Assembly: GCA_016713885.1 (NCBI GenBank)
Contig: JADJOF010000006.1
Span: 248,001 to 312,000, forward strand
Direction of reading: 5' to 3'
Source of the DNA: Bdellovibrionales bacterium
Lineage (GTDB): Bacteria; Bdellovibrionota; Bdellovibrionia; Bdellovibrionales; JAMPXM01
DNA: 64,000 bases
Below the pieces are notes generated by a model. The model searched no databases. It had not been told where the DNA came from and saw only the letters and a list, made by a program, of their open reading frames with translations. How positions within the stretch are numbered: the stretch's first letter is position 1; every line of letters starts with the position of its first letter. Positions 26,279-35,705 of this stretch are shown here, piece by piece. The position numbers and the translations under genes were made by a program.

Positions 26279-29200
26279 CTAGTCCTCGCTGGCGACGAAG
26301 AGGCGTTTAAGCAGGGCTGCTGACCAAACGCGGAACCGGTCGATGTACGAGTAAGCCGCGGGGATCACGATCAGCGTGAGAAGCGTCGAGCTGATCAAAC
26401 CGCCGATAATGGCATAGCCCATCGATGTTCGTTGCTTCGAGGCCTCGTTAAGGCCAACCGCAATCGGAATCGTTCCGGCAATCAGCGCCATCGTCGTCAT
26501 TAAAATGGGACGAAGGCGAGTTTTTCCCGCTCTAACCATGGCTTCGCCGCGATCAACGCCTTGCTGGACCAGCTGATTTGCGTAGTCGACAAGGAGGATC
26601 GAGTTCTTAGAGGCGATTCCAAGCAGCATGACCATGCCGATCATCGAGAAAAGATTCATCGTTTCGCCGCCGACGAGAAGGCCGACGACGGCGCCGGCAA
26701 TCGCCAAGGGCAGAGCCAACATGATTGTGAATGGCGTTACGAATGATTCGTAAAGCGAAGCAAGGACCAAGAAGATAAAGATAATGCCGGCACCCATTGC
26801 AAACACCATCGACTCGCCAAGCTCTTTAAAGTTTTCGGCTTGTCCGATGTAGGAGTATTTCAATTCCTTTGGGAGCTTGATTTCGTCGCTCATGATTTTA
26901 CTGATGTCGGTGAGGATATTGCCAAGACCTGCTCCGGGCTTAAGATCGGCCGAGATCTGCACGTACTTCAGACGATCCATGCGCGTGATGCTGCTCGGTC
27001 CCGTGGCGTCGACTGGTGCTGCGACATTCGAGAGTTTGACAATCGAGTTGTTGAGATTCGGCACATAGATCTCGGGGAACGCGGCTTTGATGTCGCGCTG
27101 ATCCTCTTGCATGCGGACGCGAATGTCGTACTCGATTCCCTTTTCGCGATACTTCGCAGCGACCAAGCCTTCGACTTGAGCGCGAAGTTCTGCACCAATT
27201 GATGACGTCGAAACGCCGAGCTGCTGGGCGCGAGCCTTGTCGGGTACGACTTGAAACTCGGGCTTTCCAGTTCGGAAGTTGATGTCGGTATCGAGAAGGC
27301 CATCATATTTCTTCAAACGCTCAAGCGTCAGGAGGCCGATTTCCTCAAGCTGTTTTTGATCTGTCCCTTGAATAATCATCGTGAACGGACGTTGTCCGCC
27401 GCCAACCGCATCATAATCTTTTACCTTGGGATTGGCGAAAGCGTACTCCTTGAGTTGCTCGCGAAGCTTTGCTTTGAACTCACTGGTGTTCGCTTTGCGC
27501 TCTTTGCGTGGGACCAGTTTGACATAAAAATCAGCGTAGTTCGGATCGCCTTCGCGCGAGCCGACAGTCAAGGCGGCCAACTGAACCTCTTTGTTTGCGC
27601 GAATGGTTTTGTCGACCTTTGTGGCAAGCTCGCTCATCGCATCGAGATTTGAGCCCGGCGGAAGATCGATTCCGACGGTGAACTCACCGGCATCTTGTGT
27701 CGGCAAAAAAGTTGAGGGAACAAAACGAGCGGCGTACACACAGGCAAGGACCGCGACCAGAGAAATGGCCAACGATTTAAGTGGGTGCTTTAAAACCATT
27801 CGCAAGAAGCGCTCGTAGGAATCTTCGAGGCGGTCTTGAAATCGAGAGAACCTTAACAAGAGTTTTCCAACAGTGCGGTCCCAGAAGCTCGTGCCTGAAC
27901 CCGGTGCGCTATGCGCTTTGCCTGCAAGATAGGCCGAGAGCATTGGGGCCATCGTCAGTGCATCGAACAGCGAAATCGCCATCGCAAAGCAGACGGTGAG
28001 TCCAAACTGCTTAAAGAACTGACCGACGACGCCTTTGAGGAATCCGATAATGACGGCGAGTTTCACCTCGTTTGTTCCAAGTCTTGCGGCATCGATTGGT
28101 TTTTCCCCAAGTTCGATGTGCCGGAAGATGTTCTCACGAACAACGATCGCGTCATCGATCAGCAGACCAACCGACAGCGAGAGTGCCAAAAGCGTCATGA
28201 TGTTGATCGTGAATCCCGCCATCGCCATCAAGACAAACGCGCCAATCAACGAGTTTGGAAGAGCAAGGCCTGTGATGATGGTTGAGCGACCATTGGCCAA
28301 AAAGAGAAAAACAGTGACGACGGCAAGAATGACGCCGATGAGGATTGACTCGTTCACGTCGGCAATATTGGCTCGAATCCAAATCGATCCGTCGCGAATG
28401 ACACTCAGTTTGGGGGCGCCGGCTTCGGACGCTATATCACTGTTAATTTTCTCAATCGCCTTTAAGACGCCGTCGGCCACTCGAACGGTGTTGGCGCCTG
28501 ATTGGCGAAATACGTAGAGAAAGAGTGAGCGTTCGCCGTTCAGATACGCCTTTGATGTTTCATCGACGAGCGAGTCTTTGACAACGGCGACGTCGCCAAT
28601 GCGAACTGGAACGTCGTTTCCAAAAAAGTTCAGGACAAGTTTATTGATGTCGTCGAATGACTTAAACTGTCCGACGGTTCGGAAGATAGTCTCAGTCTGA
28701 CCTTGTGACTTTTTTCCAGAAGGGATATCGTTGCCAGCGCCTGAAAGACGTGCGGCGACGAGAGTTGCTGAGATTTCGCGTTCTTTGAGCTTCTTGCGAT
28801 CCAGCTGAACCTGCACTTCGCGTTTCCGACCGCCAAGAATTTCGACCACGCCGACTTGGCTGACCTGTTCGATTTTTGGTTTGATTCGCTCGTTGACGAG
28901 ATCGTAGAGATCGCCTTCCGGGAGGTTGGCATTGATGCCCACGATCAGAATCGGTTGATCGGAGGGATCAATCCTGCGAATCACAGGTTCTTTGATGTCT
29001 GTTGGGAGCTTTCGCTTCGTTGAGCCAACGCGGTCGCGGATCTGTTGCTCCGCAAACTTCACGTCGGTTTCAAGCGTGAACTCGGCGATGACCACTGAAA
29101 GGCCTTCTTGATTTCGCGACGAAAGGCGCTTGATGCCCGAGAGAGTCGAGAGTTCGTCTTCAAGGGGTTTTGAGACCAACGTTTCAACTTCGGCCGGTCC

Positions 29201-29362
29201 GGCGCCCGGGTAGGGCGTTGAGACGGTGACGACGGGGAAGGTGATATCCGGAAACAGATCGACACCCATGCGCGACATCGAGCCAAGGCCCACGACGATC
29301 ATCAAGATAACAACGCAGGTCAAAAAGATCGGTCTTTTTATCGAGAGTTCTGAAAGATCCAT
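26279..29362 (-). CDS. RND-family efflux permease (AcrB/MexB-like)
   Basis: This protein of 1027 residues has the usual RND length and plan: an N-terminal helix (SIKRPIFLTCVVILMIVVG), a large periplasmic loop, helices 2-6, a second loop, helices 8-12. The proton-relay Asp pair is present in helix 4 (D403-D404 in LLIDDAIVVRENI). The motif GQFFKQFGLTVCFAMAISLFDALT follows. It pumps lipophilic or amphiphilic compounds out of the inner membrane and periplasm using the proton gradient. It is the last gene of the operon tetR-tolC-rnd, 12 bases after tolC. A periplasmic adaptor (HlyD/AcrA type), which such pumps normally need, is not encoded here and must come from elsewhere. Substrate unknown. Confidence 0.9.
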   Translation of the reverse strand: MDLSELSIKRPIFLTCVVILMIVVGLGSMSRMGVDLFPDITFPVVTVSTPYPGAGPAEVETLVSKPLEDELSTLSGIKRLSSRNQEGLSVVIAEFTLETDVKFAEQQIRDRVGSTKRKLPTDIKEPVIRRIDPSDQPILIVGINANLPEGDLYDLVNERIKPKIEQVSQVGVVEILGGRKREVQVQLDRKKLKEREISATLVAARLSGAGNDIPSGKKSQGQTETIFRTVGQFKSFDDINKLVLNFFGNDVPVRIGDVAVVKDSLVDETSKAYLNGERSLFLYVFRQSGANTVRVADGVLKAIEKINSDIASEAGAPKLSVIRDGSIWIRANIADVNESILIGVILAVVTVFLFLANGRSTIITGLALPNSLIGAFVLMAMAGFTINIMTLLALSLSVGLLIDDAIVVRENIFRHIELGEKPIDAARLGTNEVKLAVIIGFLKGVVGQFFKQFGLTVCFAMAISLFDALTMAPMLSAYLAGKAHSAPGSGTSFWDRTVGKLLLRFSRFQDRLEDSYERFLRMVLKHPLKSLAISLVAVLACVYAARFVPSTFLPTQDAGEFTVGIDLPPGSNLDAMSELATKVDKTIRANKEVQLAALTVGSREGDPNYADFYVKLVPRKERKANTSEFKAKLREQLKEYAFANPKVKDYDAVGGGQRPFTMIIQGTDQKQLEEIGLLTLERLKKYDGLLDTDINFRTGKPEFQVVPDKARAQQLGVSTSSIGAELRAQVEGLVAAKYREKGIEYDIRVRMQEDQRDIKAAFPEIYVPNLNNSIVKLSNVAAPVDATGPSSITRMDRLKYVQISADLKPGAGLGNILTDISKIMSDEIKLPKELKYSYIGQAENFKELGESMVFAMGAGIIFIFLVLASLYESFVTPFTIMLALPLAIAGAVVGLLVGGETMNLFSMIGMVMLLGIASKNSILLVDYANQLVQQGVDRGEAMVRAGKTRLRPILMTTMALIAGTIPIAVGLNEASKQRTSMGYAIIGGLISSTLLTLIVIPAAYSYIDRFRVWSAALLKRLFVASED

Positions 29363-29374
29363 TGTATTCCTCGC

Positions 29375-30832
29375 TTACTCGTAGGCCACGCCGTAAAGTT
29401 TCATTTGCGCATTAAGGTTGAGAAGTTCGGCCAGACTTCTGATTCGAGCAAACTGCGTCTGCTCAAAGTCATTCTCAAACTGAATGACCTGCGCCATCGT
29501 GGTTCGGCCTGCTTTTTGGCGCGTGCGTTCGTGCTCGAGTTTTTGTTGTTGGGCCAGCTCAAGATCTTCATAGAGGCGAACCTTTTCTTTTGCGAGGCTA
29601 AAGCGAGCTGTCAGATCGTTCCAGTCGCGCTCTTCCTCTAAAAGTTTTCTCTCGGACAATAGTCGGCTCGCCTGTGCCTCCTTCAGCCAGCCCGATTGCG
29701 CTCGGTCGGTGATCGACTGGTCGAGCGGAATTTGCAGACGAATACCGATTGTCGAGGACGGCTTATCGTTCTGCCAGCTTTCGCCAATGGCTTCGGAGCC
29801 TGTGGCTTTTTGTGGTGAGTTGAAGGCGTAAAGACCAAACAGTTCAAGCGACGGCTTACTGCGATCTGAAGCGGCCGTGGCGCTGGCCTCAGCAGCCGCT
29901 AATTGCAGCTTTGCGGCCTCAACGTCGGGGCGCGACTGACTGCGCTTTGGAGTCTCCCACTTGGCGACAAGATCGGCATTGATGCTGGTCAGGTTCTCTT
30001 GCACCTTGTCGGAAGTCAGGCCGCGTGCAGCATTGAAGGCGAGACTCGCCGAGCGCTCGTCGTCTTCGGCTTGTTTGACGTCAAGGCGGCGCGCTTTTAG
30101 CTGTGCTGTTGCCTGTAAGCCCTCGGTCCGATCGGCAAGCGACAGTTTTACTCGCCGTTCAGTCCAGTCGTAGATCGCTTGCGCGCGACCAAGGGCATCG
30201 CGTGAAACCTTGAGTGCTTCGCGAGCCAGGGCGAGGCGCCAGTAGGCAGACTCAGCCTCAAGCAGCGCTGCTTTTGCCGAAGCATCGTAACCTTCCGCCT
30301 TGGCTTTCGAAGCCAAGAGTGCGGCATCGATCGAATTTCTCGTCTCACGGCCAAAGGCATTTCTCCAAAGCGGCAATGTGGCCTCGAGCTGTGGCCTCGC
30401 CTCGTAGTAGCGTGGCGCGATGCCGACGTAGTTGGTATCGCTAAACTGATACGAAAACTTTGCTTGCAGTCCAAACGAGAACTGTTGACTTAGACCGACG
30501 TTGTAGCTGCTGTTTTCGATATGATCATAGCGAAAAAAAGGACTTGGCTTAGCGTCAGAGTTCAGTTGCGCGCTTGCAAAGAAAGTTGGCGAAAGCTGAA
30601 GGCTGGCCTCATCGCCGTAGGACTCGGCGGCACTTCGGTTCAAGTCCGCGGCTTTGTAGGCGCCGTTCTGATTCTTCACTTGCGACAAGAAGTCGTTGAT
30701 CGCAAGCGCCGTGGCGGTGGGCTTGGCCGTGGTCGTTGGCTTGACCTGAGACTGTGCGCTTCGGGCTGCGGGCGCAAACAGCAGCACCAGTGCGAGTGTG
30801 AGAACGATTCTCAGTTGCGATTGAGGCTTCAT
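29375..30832 (-). CDS. TolC-family outer-membrane efflux channel
   Basis: This 485-residue protein has a signal peptide (residues 1-25, cut after APAARSA) and the alternating helical and strand pattern of outer-membrane efflux proteins, with the two OEP repeats at about 75-260 and 290-480. Strand segments such as FRYDHIENSSYNVGLSQQFSFG and the helices with repeated Ala/Leu (AEAALLEAESAYWRLALARE-type) are typical. It forms the exit duct for the RND pump encoded next. The ATG overlaps the stop of the tetR gene (ATGA), so the two are translated in a coupled way. Confidence 0.88.
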   Translation of the reverse strand: MKPQSQLRIVLTLALVLLFAPAARSAQSQVKPTTTAKPTATALAINDFLSQVKNQNGAYKAADLNRSAAESYGDEASLQLSPTFFASAQLNSDAKPSPFFRYDHIENSSYNVGLSQQFSFGLQAKFSYQFSDTNYVGIAPRYYEARPQLEATLPLWRNAFGRETRNSIDAALLASKAKAEGYDASAKAALLEAESAYWRLALAREALKVSRDALGRAQAIYDWTERRVKLSLADRTEGLQATAQLKARRLDVKQAEDDERSASLAFNAARGLTSDKVQENLTSINADLVAKWETPKRSQSRPDVEAAKLQLAAAEASATAASDRSKPSLELFGLYAFNSPQKATGSEAIGESWQNDKPSSTIGIRLQIPLDQSITDRAQSGWLKEAQASRLLSERKLLEEERDWNDLTARFSLAKEKVRLYEDLELAQQQKLEHERTRQKAGRTTMAQVIQFENDFEQTQFARIRSLAELLNLNAQMKLYGVAYE

Positions 30833-31473
30833 GGCGCACTCTCCTTATCGGGGGCACTAATTCCATTCCAGATCAAATCAAGCCAAGCGGTGATAAACTC
30901 CGCGCGAAACTTGGCATCGTGAATACTGCCTCGGCCGAGCACTTCGCGTTTCTTCTCTGCCTGCAAGAAGCTCGTGAGCGAGCCGAAAATCAAGGAGGTG
31001 AGGATTTCAGGATTGGGGTGTTTACGTGTAACGCCGCTCAGTTCGGCCGCAGTCATAAAGGCGACAAACTTTTCAAACAGACGATGGAAAACGTTTTTAA
31101 AGATGTCGACTGCGATTGGATTTCCGAGATCGACGTCGCGGTGAACGATGATGCAGAGGCCGAGCTCACGGCAGTGTACGTCCGTCATTTCTTCGGCAAA
31201 GAGACGCAGACGCAATTTGAATTCCTCGGCATTCTTCGGCGCCTCAAGCAGGCGTTCCATTGATGCAATTCGCTCTTCGGCGATGTGAAGAATGCACTCT
31301 TTGTAGAGCCCCTCTTTGCCGCCAAAGTGGTAGCTGACCAAGCTGACATTCACTCCGGCCCGATCGGCGAGTTCTTTGACCGTCGTGCCCTCGTAGCCTT
31401 TTTCTGCAAAAACATACCGAGCGGCGCTGAGCAGAGCGGTGCGAGAATCGTGGGTGGGGACTTTGGCGTTCAT
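30829..31473 (-). CDS. TetR/AcrR-family repressor of the efflux operon
   Basis: This 214-residue protein has an N-terminal TetR helix-turn-helix (about 10-56: TALLSAARYVFAEKGYEGTT, VNVSLVSYHFGGKEGLY) and a helical C-terminal ligand domain like that of CecR/DUF1956 members. It is the first gene of the operon and overlaps tolC by ATGA. Two inverted repeats of GTTTGA/TCAAAC lie 20-60 bases upstream and are the probable operator, so it should control its own operon and be released by a pump substrate (inference). The start ATG is preceded by GGAGG only one base away, which is unusually close; initiation may be weak by design. Confidence 0.85.
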   Translation of the reverse strand: MNAKVPTHDSRTALLSAARYVFAEKGYEGTTVKELADRAGVNVSLVSYHFGGKEGLYKECILHIAEERIASMERLLEAPKNAEEFKLRLRLFAEEMTDVHCRELGLCIIVHRDVDLGNPIAVDIFKNVFHRLFEKFVAFMTAAELSGVTRKHPNPEILTSLIFGSLTSFLQAEKKREVLGRGSIHDAKFRAEFITAWLDLIWNGISAPDKESAP

Positions 31474-31493
31474 GCCTCCATTATCGGAATCTA

Positions 31494-31531
31494 GTTTGAT
31501 AAAATCAAACGATCATTTGAAAAAATCAAAC
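31494..31531. promoter_or_regulatory. Tandem operator for the TetR-type repressor
   Basis: GTTTGAT-AAA-ATCAAAC (31494-31510) is a perfect palindrome; a near copy, ATTTGA-N5-TCAAAC, lies at 31515-31531. Their centres are 21 bases apart, two DNA turns, so two dimers could bind on the same face. The position just upstream of tetR supports autoregulation. Confidence 0.7.
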
Positions 31532-31642
31532 GTGTGTTACATAATGATATTTACGCATAAAATCATGCACTTAGGTCTTACATGAGACTTTAAAAGAGCC
31601 GCCTTTGGCCCAGAAGAATGGCTTAACGGCCGAAATGACCGG

Positions 31643-33442
31643 TTAGCGTGGGAACGGCGTGTTGCCGCCCCAGCAGTGAAGGTCACTTTGGCCCGCTGTC
31701 GGTTGGTCGAGAGCGCAGAACAGGCTGGCGCCAGATCCGACAATTGAAGTGGCAGAGCTCATCAATGGCGGATTTTGATCTTCGGAGTAAAGCTTTCCCC
31801 AGCACTGCACGTCACCCGTGTCGAGGATGGCGCAGGTTCGATTGGAGCCAAGAGCAAAATCGACAACCTTGCCCGGCTGTTCCAGACCCGCCGGAATGGT
31901 GAGTCCAAGCGTTGCTAAATCTCCCCAGCAGAGTAGCCCAAACTTATCGAGCGTACAGGCGTGTCGGGAGCTCACGAGAACTTTGCTGGGCGAGAAAAGC
32001 TGAGCCGGAAAGGGCTCGCCTCGATAGCCATTTCCCCAGCAAGTGAGTGTGCGGTTGCTGCTGCCATCGTCCGAGAGCGCACAGGCATTGTCGGCCTCGA
32101 CACTCAGTTGAACAACATTGGCCAGATCGGCCGGCGCGTTTCGGACTTCGGTGTTCCAGCCATAGCAGGCGATGGTGTCGCGAGACGTGGCGACATCGGC
32201 ACCAAAGACACAGAGCGACTCGCCATCGGGACTGGAAGAGGCCGCTTTGATATTTAAAAAATCAACCCGGTCCATGCGTCCAGGACAATCGATGCCCCGT
32301 TCATTCCAATAGCAGCGATTGTAGCCGCCAAACTCGACATGGATGCGGCCGGCCTGCGGCAGGCTGCGAGAGTTGTGAGACGAGCGGCTTCGGCACTCAA
32401 CACTCCCATTTTTTAAAAGTGCGCAGGGAACAGAGATGGATCCGTGAAGTTCGAGAACGCTGTCAGAAAACGGAACTGGATCCGGCTGTCCCCAGATCAT
32501 ATTCCAGCACTCGACTGCGTCGTCTTTCATTTTCAGAACGCAGAGTTCTCGATAGGGGCCAAGCCAAATGTCGGTCACTCCGCTATTGGGTTGAGCGTAT
32601 TGAGCAGGAATAAGGTGAGTCTTTGGAGGCGCGACATGACCGCTTTTGAAGTCAGCGCAAATGAGGCGCCGGTCCTGGCTCAGAGCGCAGAACTCCACGC
32701 CGTCGGTCGTCCAGTGAGTTGCAGTTAAAAAGTCATCGGCGAGCGTCACGGGATTTTGGTTCTGGAACCAGCACTGTGCGGTTTTTCGATTTCTTGCGCA
32801 GAGCCACTCTTCGCCGACCAGAATTTCCTCGGCCTGCACGAAGATCATCGGCGACGGAGCCCAGCCCCAGCGATCCGCCTTGCACGTAATCGTGTTTTTC
32901 TCTGCCCAGCAAATCAAAGAGTTGGCGATGCCAATGGCCGATATCGGCTGAGCGGTGTTGATCGTGAATTCTGGTTTCGTCTCTGTTGTCCAGTCGCTCG
33001 TGAGACAACGGAGCGACGTGCGCCTGTTTGAAAGTCCGCAGGCGTTCTGTGCGCTGGTTTGAACGGTTCCGGCAAGCGAGTTTTCGATCAGTGGTTTAAG
33101 GTCGAAGTCTTTTTGAGATGTGCCAAAGCATTTTACGCCTTCCGTGTCGATTCCGCACTTGGCGCCGTCTGCAATGTAGATCGATGAGGAGAGGCCCGGA
33201 CGTATAAAGCTGGTGACGGTTTGTGGCAGCCAAATTTTTTCAAGCGTCGCATTCAAACAGAGCGATTGTCCAAGCTCTCCGACCCCGCAGACCTCATCAA
33301 AGCGCAGCGATTCGAGTTTATGCAGTTTCTCGGACGTCGTTACAAATGGAGCCGACAACGTGAAAGCCGACGCGGCCATCGAAAGCCCCGCTGCTCCCAC
33401 CAGTGTTGCTATTGTAATGAAGCGTCGTCCGATCTTTCGCAT
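31643..33442 (-). CDS. Secreted RCC1-like beta-propeller protein (second of a tandem pair)
   Basis: This 599-residue protein has a signal peptide (residues 1-26, ending MAASA). The mature part is made of repeats of about 45-50 residues, each with a Cys-containing strand pair of the type G-x-x-x-CAL or CWGxN (CWGNGY, CWGDLATLG, CWGKLY, CWGGN). This is the pattern of bacterial RCC1/BLIP-type propellers, which are protein-interaction folds. It is paralogous to the gene directly upstream, and its ATG directly follows that gene's TAA with no clear ribosome-binding site, so translation must be coupled. Function unknown: a secreted or periplasmic binding protein is the safest reading. Confidence 0.8.
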   Translation of the reverse strand: MRKIGRRFITIATLVGAAGLSMAASAFTLSAPFVTTSEKLHKLESLRFDEVCGVGELGQSLCLNATLEKIWLPQTVTSFIRPGLSSSIYIADGAKCGIDTEGVKCFGTSQKDFDLKPLIENSLAGTVQTSAQNACGLSNRRTSLRCLTSDWTTETKPEFTINTAQPISAIGIANSLICWAEKNTITCKADRWGWAPSPMIFVQAEEILVGEEWLCARNRKTAQCWFQNQNPVTLADDFLTATHWTTDGVEFCALSQDRRLICADFKSGHVAPPKTHLIPAQYAQPNSGVTDIWLGPYRELCVLKMKDDAVECWNMIWGQPDPVPFSDSVLELHGSISVPCALLKNGSVECRSRSSHNSRSLPQAGRIHVEFGGYNRCYWNERGIDCPGRMDRVDFLNIKAASSSPDGESLCVFGADVATSRDTIACYGWNTEVRNAPADLANVVQLSVEADNACALSDDGSSNRTLTCWGNGYRGEPFPAQLFSPSKVLVSSRHACTLDKFGLLCWGDLATLGLTIPAGLEQPGKVVDFALGSNRTCAILDTGDVQCWGKLYSEDQNPPLMSSATSIVGSGASLFCALDQPTAGQSDLHCWGGNTPFPR

Positions 33443-35407
33443 TTAAGGAGTGCCTGTTGTCGTGGGTGCGCTTTCTTCGGCATCGTTACCAAGCGAGGAT
33501 TGGCTGAGGCCCCAGCATGCGACGCCATTGAGATCGGATGCGCAGGTCACAAACTCAGCGGCTTTGATCTGGTCGGGACTGTTTAACTCTGGAACGTCGG
33601 TTTGACCGTAGTCATTGCTGCCCCAGCAGGAAACTTTCTTGTCGACAGAGAGCACACAGATATGACGTTGTCCCATTGCGAAGTCGACGACGGTCTCGGG
33701 CTCACCGAGCGGCGTTGGAACCTCGAGGCCTGTGCTCTGGAGGTCGCCCCAGCAAATGAATCCGAACTTGTCGAGGGCGCAGCCGACCGATGCTCCGAGC
33801 AGAAGTTTTCTAACCGAACTTAAGTTTGGAGCGGGCTGTCCACCCACAGGCTCTCCCCAGCACTGAAGATCGTCTTCGCCATAAATGCACCCATAGGTAT
33901 GAGTGATAGACAGTCCGCTCGGGCGGGCCGTGAGGACCGGGCGTTGATTGATGATCCCAGACATCTCCGTTCCTGAGCAGCGAACGTCGACGGCACCGTT
34001 TTGATCTTCAACCAAGAGACAGGTGTTGTAGATCGAGGGCGCCTGATTGACGGCGATGACTTGGCGGACATTGGACAGTTCAGAGTCGACCTCTTCGCCC
34101 TCGCAGATAAAGCGAAGCGAATTCCAGCTGCAGCCGTTAAAGTAGCTCGGCAGGTCCGGAGCCTTTGGAAGGGGAGACGTCTCGTAGCGTCCGTTGCCAA
34201 AACATGAGACCCATCCATTTTCGGCAACGACACAGGTTTGGCTGGCCACGACAAAGTCTTTCACTTCACCAAGAGTCGAGGGCATTTTTTCTTCGACTCC
34301 GTACAGCCAGCATCGAAGCTCAGAATTTGCGGCTCCGTCGTTTTTCAACTTCAGACAGAGATGTTCGCCACTGGCTTTGAAGTCCAAGACCTTGACTGAG
34401 GGACTTTGTAGAACGGTCTTGAGCGAGTTTGGGAGAGCGTCGGTTGGTTGCCCCGTAGCCAGATTGAATTTCACGCAGAGTGGCTGCTTCGACGCCGAGC
34501 TTGCGCAGAGATTTTCGTAGCTAGCCGAAAGGTTCGAAGCGCCGATCCAATCGGCGCTAAGGTCAGCCTCTTTTGCCGACTGACGATCAAGGCCCTTGGT
34601 GCAGACCACGCCGATGTCATCCGCAATACAAAATATGCCATACTCGATCGCCAGATCTCGTGGGTTCTGGAGCTGGCGTTGGGGAATAATGGCCGAGCTG
34701 TTCCGCTCAGACGGGTCGATGTCAGCGAAAAAGCGGCAGCTGGCGCTATTGCCATCGATCAAACAGAGCTCGCGATCGTTCACTTCAAAGTCTTTTAGCG
34801 CATTGAACGGACCGAATGTTTCGGGCGGAGGAATGGCTTTCACGTAGCGTCCCGTCTCCGTCGACCAGCGTTCTTGTTCTGCACTATAGCAGATGATCGT
34901 TTGGTCGGCACGAGCAACGCAGAAACGTGTGTAGGAAAAGCGAATGTCCTGTTCCGTCGCTTTGCCGGCGAGCTCTGCAATGGGCTTTTCAAATTTTGCC
35001 GCATGCTTCCAGCAATGAAGGCCCGACTCATCGCGTGCGCAGGTGCCCATGCGATTTCCGAAGAGCTCAGTCACTTGGCCGACGGGCTCGACGATGAGAC
35101 TTGTGACGGAGTCACCGACGCAGACCATTTTCCGCTCTTGGTCGCGCGTCACGCCGCAGACCAAATCTTGTTGGACCACCGTGAGATCGAGAGGTTTGTC
35201 GTAAATGCGCTTGGCCGTGCGGGGCATATTGGGTCGGATCTCTGTGTTTCCGGCCGTCCCGGCGGCGGCTCCTGGTGTGGCAACTGTGGCGGATTCAAAA
35301 GGCGGGAGTGGGCGGGCATCGGCCGTCTCGGTGCGGAGAGAGAGCGTGAAAAACAAAAGTGCCGTGAGTGAAACGAAGGCGATAGATGAAATGTTCGCTT
35401 TGCGCAT
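33443..35407 (-). CDS. Secreted RCC1-like beta-propeller protein (first of a tandem pair)
   Basis: This 654-residue protein starts at ATG 35407 with GGGAG in front. Its signal peptide is about residues 1-31 (cut near TADA). After a Pro/Ala/Gly-rich linker (about 35-65), RCC1-like repeats run to near the end: CFGNGR, CWGEPVG, CWGDLQSTGL, VVDFAMGQRHICVLS, CWGSNDYGQTDVPEL. The last of these is a textbook bacterial RCC1 repeat. Cys residues are regularly placed in every repeat, suggesting disulfides between blades. Together with the following paralogue it forms a two-gene operon. The role is not known. Confidence 0.8.
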   Translation of the reverse strand: MRKANISSIAFVSLTALLFFTLSLRTETADARPLPPFESATVATPGAAAGTAGNTEIRPNMPRTAKRIYDKPLDLTVVQQDLVCGVTRDQERKMVCVGDSVTSLIVEPVGQVTELFGNRMGTCARDESGLHCWKHAAKFEKPIAELAGKATEQDIRFSYTRFCVARADQTIICYSAEQERWSTETGRYVKAIPPPETFGPFNALKDFEVNDRELCLIDGNSASCRFFADIDPSERNSSAIIPQRQLQNPRDLAIEYGIFCIADDIGVVCTKGLDRQSAKEADLSADWIGASNLSASYENLCASSASKQPLCVKFNLATGQPTDALPNSLKTVLQSPSVKVLDFKASGEHLCLKLKNDGAANSELRCWLYGVEEKMPSTLGEVKDFVVASQTCVVAENGWVSCFGNGRYETSPLPKAPDLPSYFNGCSWNSLRFICEGEEVDSELSNVRQVIAVNQAPSIYNTCLLVEDQNGAVDVRCSGTEMSGIINQRPVLTARPSGLSITHTYGCIYGEDDLQCWGEPVGGQPAPNLSSVRKLLLGASVGCALDKFGFICWGDLQSTGLEVPTPLGEPETVVDFAMGQRHICVLSVDKKVSCWGSNDYGQTDVPELNSPDQIKAAEFVTCASDLNGVACWGLSQSSLGNDAEESAPTTTGTP

Positions 35408-35705
35408 AGACTCCCTTTTCGACAGGCATCGAAGCTATACGGTGGATGGACTGTTGTGACAATCGGAGAGACGCGTCGGCGGCGGTCGACAGAGTTTCTT
35501 ACACATCGGTGACGCATCGCATCAGCAGAAGGCTAAAAGAGATAGCTGGCGCCAAACTGACTCTGTTTGGATTGGCGCTGAATATGCTCTAGGTGTGCTT
35601 GAGGTGTGCCGTGGTGTCGGTTGGTGTACAGAATCGATCGTGAGATCGGTGATTTTGGAGCCAGAGCGACACTGCACCGATCAACCGATGTCTAAAGGGG
35701 GCTTT
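35408..35705. other. Intergenic region between divergent genes
   Basis: This stretch of 298 bases must hold the promoters of the RCC1-like pair (leftward) and the collagen-like gene (rightward). I see a small hairpin, CCAAAC-N7-GTTTGG at 35552-35570, and a T/G-rich run around 35590-35630. No gene, tRNA or clear sigma-70 box can be supported. The ribosome-binding site AAAGGGGG at 35694-35701 belongs to the collagen-like gene. Confidence 0.4.
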
